From the NCBI GenBank assembly GCA_021158305.1, contig JAGGUU010000183.1, forward strand, positions 1 through 8,292: DNA of 8,292 nt, read 5' to 3'. The notes under the pieces were generated by a model. That model searched no databases. It was not told the DNA's origin and was given only the letters and a program-made list of their open reading frames with translations. The translations under genes were made by a program, and so were the position numbers. This stretch comes from Candidatus Bathyarchaeota archaeon (GTDB taxonomy: Archaea > Thermoproteota > Bathyarchaeia > Bathyarchaeales > DTEX01). Each line of letters starts with the position of its first letter. The stretch's first letter is position 1. Positions 6,130 to 8,292 of the stretch are shown piece after piece.

Positions 6130-7248
6130 CTAGTGATTGATGATGTATTTCACTATCTTCTTAAATTTCTCCTTAAATTTAGTCTTTGAGAACATACCCG
6201 CCCTCTTTAAAGCAAGATCCCTATATCTCCAGTAGTCCTTAATGCCCTTCTCTATAACTTCAACCGCTTCATCGATTGATAGATATCCGAAACCGTATTT
6301 CCCTCTTAAGGTTATGTCATACCAAGGTCCTCCACTTTTATGCACAATCGGGACAAGTCCAGCAGCCATTCCTTCGACTACTGCTATCCCGAAGTGCTCT
6401 CCTCTCATCGTGTGTAGAAAGATCTTAGATCTTGAGTAGATCTCAATTTGGAGGTTTCTCGAAGCATTCATGAGAAGATTTACGTTCTTTAATCTTTTTT
6501 CCTCTAAAATTTTTCTCAATTTCCTACAATATGCTTCGCTGATCCTTCCACTACTGGCTCCGATGATCTTAAATTCGATATCCGGTAAATTTTCAGCCAC
6601 ATTTAAGGCAAATTCATAATTTTTTTCCGGAGAAAAGCGTCCGCAAAGCACAATGATGTCCTCTCGATTAATGTTACCCGAGGCTTTAGAGAAATCATCT
6701 ATATCCACGGGGGGATACAATATTATTGGCTTTCTTCCTACATATCGTCTTATTGCGTCAGCGCTATACTCGGAATTGGTTAATAAGACTTTACACTCAA
6801 GCCTCCCAGCCAATTTCTCCTGAATCTTCTCGTAGGGTGTGAAATAGATCCGCCAAAATAAGGACTTAAAATATTTCAGGTTTACATCGACTCCCCTAAG
6901 CAGCGCGAAGGTTGGATAATGCATGTAGATTATATCTGATGAGATTGGGAGGACATCCCCATGAGTATTGACTATTAGATCCCATCTCCTCGATAATTTT
7001 AGAAAGGTTGACAGTCTCATATAAATCCCGAACAACTTCACCTTAAACGGAATTATAGGCTCCTCTTTATCCGGCTTAATTATCTTCTTATGGCCGAGGA
7101 TCTTCTCGATCCTGAACCAGTCCGTCGGCTCGACTGTGATTAAAGTTACGTCATAGCCCATCTCTTTAAGAGCCTCTATAACTGTAAGACATACTCTCTC
7201 TCCCCCGCCTACGCTATTCAAGGTGTTATGGACAACGCATGCCTTCAT
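6130..7248 (-). CDS. GT4-family glycosyltransferase, ALG11-like
   Basis: A retaining GT-B glycosyltransferase of 372 residues that transfers a sugar from a nucleotide donor, probably to a lipid-linked glycan at the cytoplasmic face of the membrane. The N-terminal domain starts MKACVVHNTLNSVGGGERV, with the acceptor-side glycine loop. The C-terminal donor domain has VLCGRFSPEKNYEFAL and the E-x7-E motif within EHFGIAVVEGMAAG (E284 and E292), followed by PIVHKSGGPWYDI. The HFG...VVE.MAAG...HxSGGP pattern is characteristic of the ALG11-type mannosyltransferase branch of GT4; the exact sugar is not readable. ATG 7248 is chosen because AGGTGG (7258-7253) lies four bases upstream and the protein begins straight into the first Rossmann strand. 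An ATG at 7338 would add 30 unusual residues, lacks an SD, and its codons cover a TATA box. The gene follows the flippase on the same strand and is convergent with the kinase-like gene, 41 bp away. Confidence 0.9.
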   Translation of the reverse strand: MKACVVHNTLNSVGGGERVCLTVIEALKEMGYDVTLITVEPTDWFRIEKILGHKKIIKPDKEEPIIPFKVKLFGIYMRLSTFLKLSRRWDLIVNTHGDVLPISSDIIYMHYPTFALLRGVDVNLKYFKSLFWRIYFTPYEKIQEKLAGRLECKVLLTNSEYSADAIRRYVGRKPIILYPPVDIDDFSKASGNINREDIIVLCGRFSPEKNYEFALNVAENLPDIEFKIIGASSGRISEAYCRKLRKILEEKRLKNVNLLMNASRNLQIEIYSRSKIFLHTMRGEHFGIAVVEGMAAGLVPIVHKSGGPWYDITLRGKYGFGYLSIDEAVEVIEKGIKDYWRYRDLALKRAGMFSKTKFKEKFKKIVKYIINH

Positions 7249-7252
7249 GGTT

Positions 7253-7258
7253 CCACCT
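7253..7258 (-). promoter_or_regulatory. Shine-Dalgarno site setting the glycosyltransferase start at ATG 7248
   Basis: AGGTGG on the minus strand, four bases before ATG 7248. It supports the short form of the protein over the in-frame ATG at 7338. Confidence 0.65.
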
Positions 7259-7310
7259 ATGATTAGGGAGACGGACTGGCGTAAAGCTCCCTTAAAGAAT
7301 TGAATTATGG

Positions 7311-7320
7311 GAATATATAA
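7311..7320 (-). promoter_or_regulatory. TATA box in the flippase-glycosyltransferase gap
   Basis: The minus strand reads TTATATATTC, a strong archaeal TATA match. Transcription starting about 26 bp downstream, near 7289, would give a leader of about 40 bases carrying AGGTGG. The glycosyltransferase may thus have its own promoter besides read-through from the flippase. Confidence 0.5.
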
Positions 7321-7342
7321 TGGTCTCTCCCAAGTCATGTGT

Positions 7343-8292
7343 CTAAAGATATTGACCTAGAAAGACGTAAATATCCTTGAGAATATTTCTAAATCGACGG
7401 CTCATCAAATATAGGATTCCTATGTATATTAAAGCGCCCACTATTATCAACATGAGGATTGGTAGGGCTGCTTTAATTGCCTTAGCTGATAATTTGCCGA
7501 TCTGTACTCTTAGGATGTAGATTGTTATCGCCATAATCGCTGAAGCGGCGATGTAATCTTTCATGTTTTTAAGATTGATGCGAAGTTTTGTCAGCTTCTT
7601 CATCAGTTTTAATTTTATCATAGTGTCCGCAATCCTGAAGACTAGACTTATCGCCGCGACCGAGGTTATTAGGTCAATTATGTCTGAGACGAGGTTCTTA
7701 GCTATGAATAGGTAAATCGCTACAGATACTATGTAGAGCGATGTTAAGATCAAGTTTATCTTGTTCAATAGGAAGATCCGGCTCGCGAGATAATCTTTCA
7801 TCGATATCTTTTCATCTTGATCGAATCTATCAGTTCCAGATAACGCTATCGCTCCAAAGTTTCCCACAGATTTAATGGCCCCTCTTAAGGCCAAGAGACA
7901 TGCAGCGATCCACGCTCCTGAGTAGGTCGGTCTAAGTATCCAAAGAATATCTTTTGACAGGATCAGGAATCCGAAAAGTAATGGCGTGACAAGCAACATG
8001 CTAAAGCTAAATGCTTTATCCAAATCTTTTTGAGAGCCTCCTGAGAGTAGGCGTGGACCGAGCCCTGTTGTTAAGACCGATGATGAGGTTACCAACGCGG
8101 AAGAAACTAACGCGGCTTGCCAATAGCCGGCTACGACGGCTTCCCCCGTGATCAACCCTATTAATACTATATCGGTTGCTGTGAGGACGTTGCTCAAGAC
8201 TAAAACCGCATTTATCGGCGTTCCTTTGAGCCATTTAAGAATTAGATCCTTGCTTACTTCTTTCTGGAAGAGCGGTCTAGAGTTGTAAAGCA
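7343..8292 (-). CDS. Polysaccharide/oligosaccharide flippase (MATE/MOP superfamily, Wzx-like), N-terminus beyond the window
   Basis: A polytopic membrane protein expected to flip a lipid-linked oligosaccharide across the membrane. The minus frame is open from the right edge to TAG at 7345-7343, giving 315 visible residues, the C-terminal part of a protein usually near 450-500. The visible part begins YNSRPLFQKEVSKDLILKW, then reads LKGTPINAVLVLSNVLTATD, a pattern seen in the central part of archaeal flippases. A TTG at 8197 is not a real start because the frame and the homologous-looking sequence continue upstream. About seven or eight hydrophobic segments follow, among them AFSFSMLLVTPLLFGFLILS, INLILTSLYIVSVAIYLFIA, AAISLVFRIA, YIAASAIMAITIYIL and PILMLIIVGALIYIGILYLM. 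The soluble loop around LSGTDRFDQDEKISMKDYLA is also typical. It is followed by the ALG11-like glycosyltransferase on the same strand, which fits an N-glycan or polysaccharide assembly locus. Confidence 0.85.
   Translation of the reverse strand, partial: LYNSRPLFQKEVSKDLILKWLKGTPINAVLVLSNVLTATDIVLIGLITGEAVVAGYWQAALVSSALVTSSSVLTTGLGPRLLSGGSQKDLDKAFSFSMLLVTPLLFGFLILSKDILWILRPTYSGAWIAACLLALRGAIKSVGNFGAIALSGTDRFDQDEKISMKDYLASRIFLLNKINLILTSLYIVSVAIYLFIAKNLVSDIIDLITSVAAISLVFRIADTMIKLKLMKKLTKLRINLKNMKDYIAASAIMAITIYILRVQIGKLSAKAIKAALPILMLIIVGALIYIGILYLMSRRFRNILKDIYVFLGQYL

Noticed and set aside
6242..6439. Plus-strand open frame of 65 codons
   Set aside because: Antisense to the donor domain of the GT4 glycosyltransferase.
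7249..7338. Thirty-residue N-terminal extension of the glycosyltransferase from ATG 7338
   Set aside because: No SD at 7338; the codons overlap a strong TATA box, and ATG 7248 has AGGTGG and begins at the first Rossmann strand.
8016..8234. Minus-strand open frame of 72 codons
   Set aside because: Out of frame with the flippase, which has membrane segments and continues to the window edge.

Overview
The window reads as archaeal chromosomal DNA, probably from the TACK/Thermoproteota side. Shine-Dalgarno motifs are of the GGTGA/GAGGTGA type, TTG and GTG starts are common, and TATA-like boxes precede genes. The sulfate adenylyltransferase is of the archaeal type and the glycan genes resemble archaeal N-glycan/polysaccharide loci. 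The phylum is an inference from gene style, not from a marker gene. No rRNA, tRNA, CRISPR array, insertion sequence or origin was seen.

Region 1 (1-2858) is a sulfur-activation module. A tightly packed minus-strand operon runs cysC (APS kinase) -> small ribbon-helix-helix (RHH) protein -> sat (ATP sulfurylase, cut by the left edge). Divergent from it on the plus strand is a TauE/SafE-type membrane transporter. Sat makes APS from sulfate and ATP, CysC makes PAPS, and the transporter probably moves a sulfur oxyanion. Two features stand out. The APS kinase carries a C-terminal RHH domain that is an evident paralogue of the stand-alone RHH protein encoded next to it. A perfect 12-bp inverted repeat lies between the divergent genes, where an RHH regulator would be expected to bind.

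Region 2 (2859-3433) is about 575 bp of AT-rich DNA without a convincing intact gene. It has hairpins just after the transporter and scattered short open stretches that may be a decayed gene.

Region 3 (3434-8292) looks like the edge of a glycan/polysaccharide island. It holds a minus-strand alkaline-phosphatase-superfamily phosphodiesterase with a complete metal-ligand set, and a divergent plus-strand P-loop protein resembling the HPr kinase/phosphorylase C-terminal domain. After these come a minus-strand ALG11-like GT4 glycosyltransferase and, upstream of it, a MATE/MOP-type flippase cut by the right edge. The flippase and glycosyltransferase fit assembly and membrane flipping of a lipid-linked glycan. 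The phosphodiesterase and kinase-like protein are plausible but unproven accessory enzymes. Proximity of PAPS synthesis to glycan genes allows a sulfated-glycan hypothesis, but no sulfotransferase is visible here.
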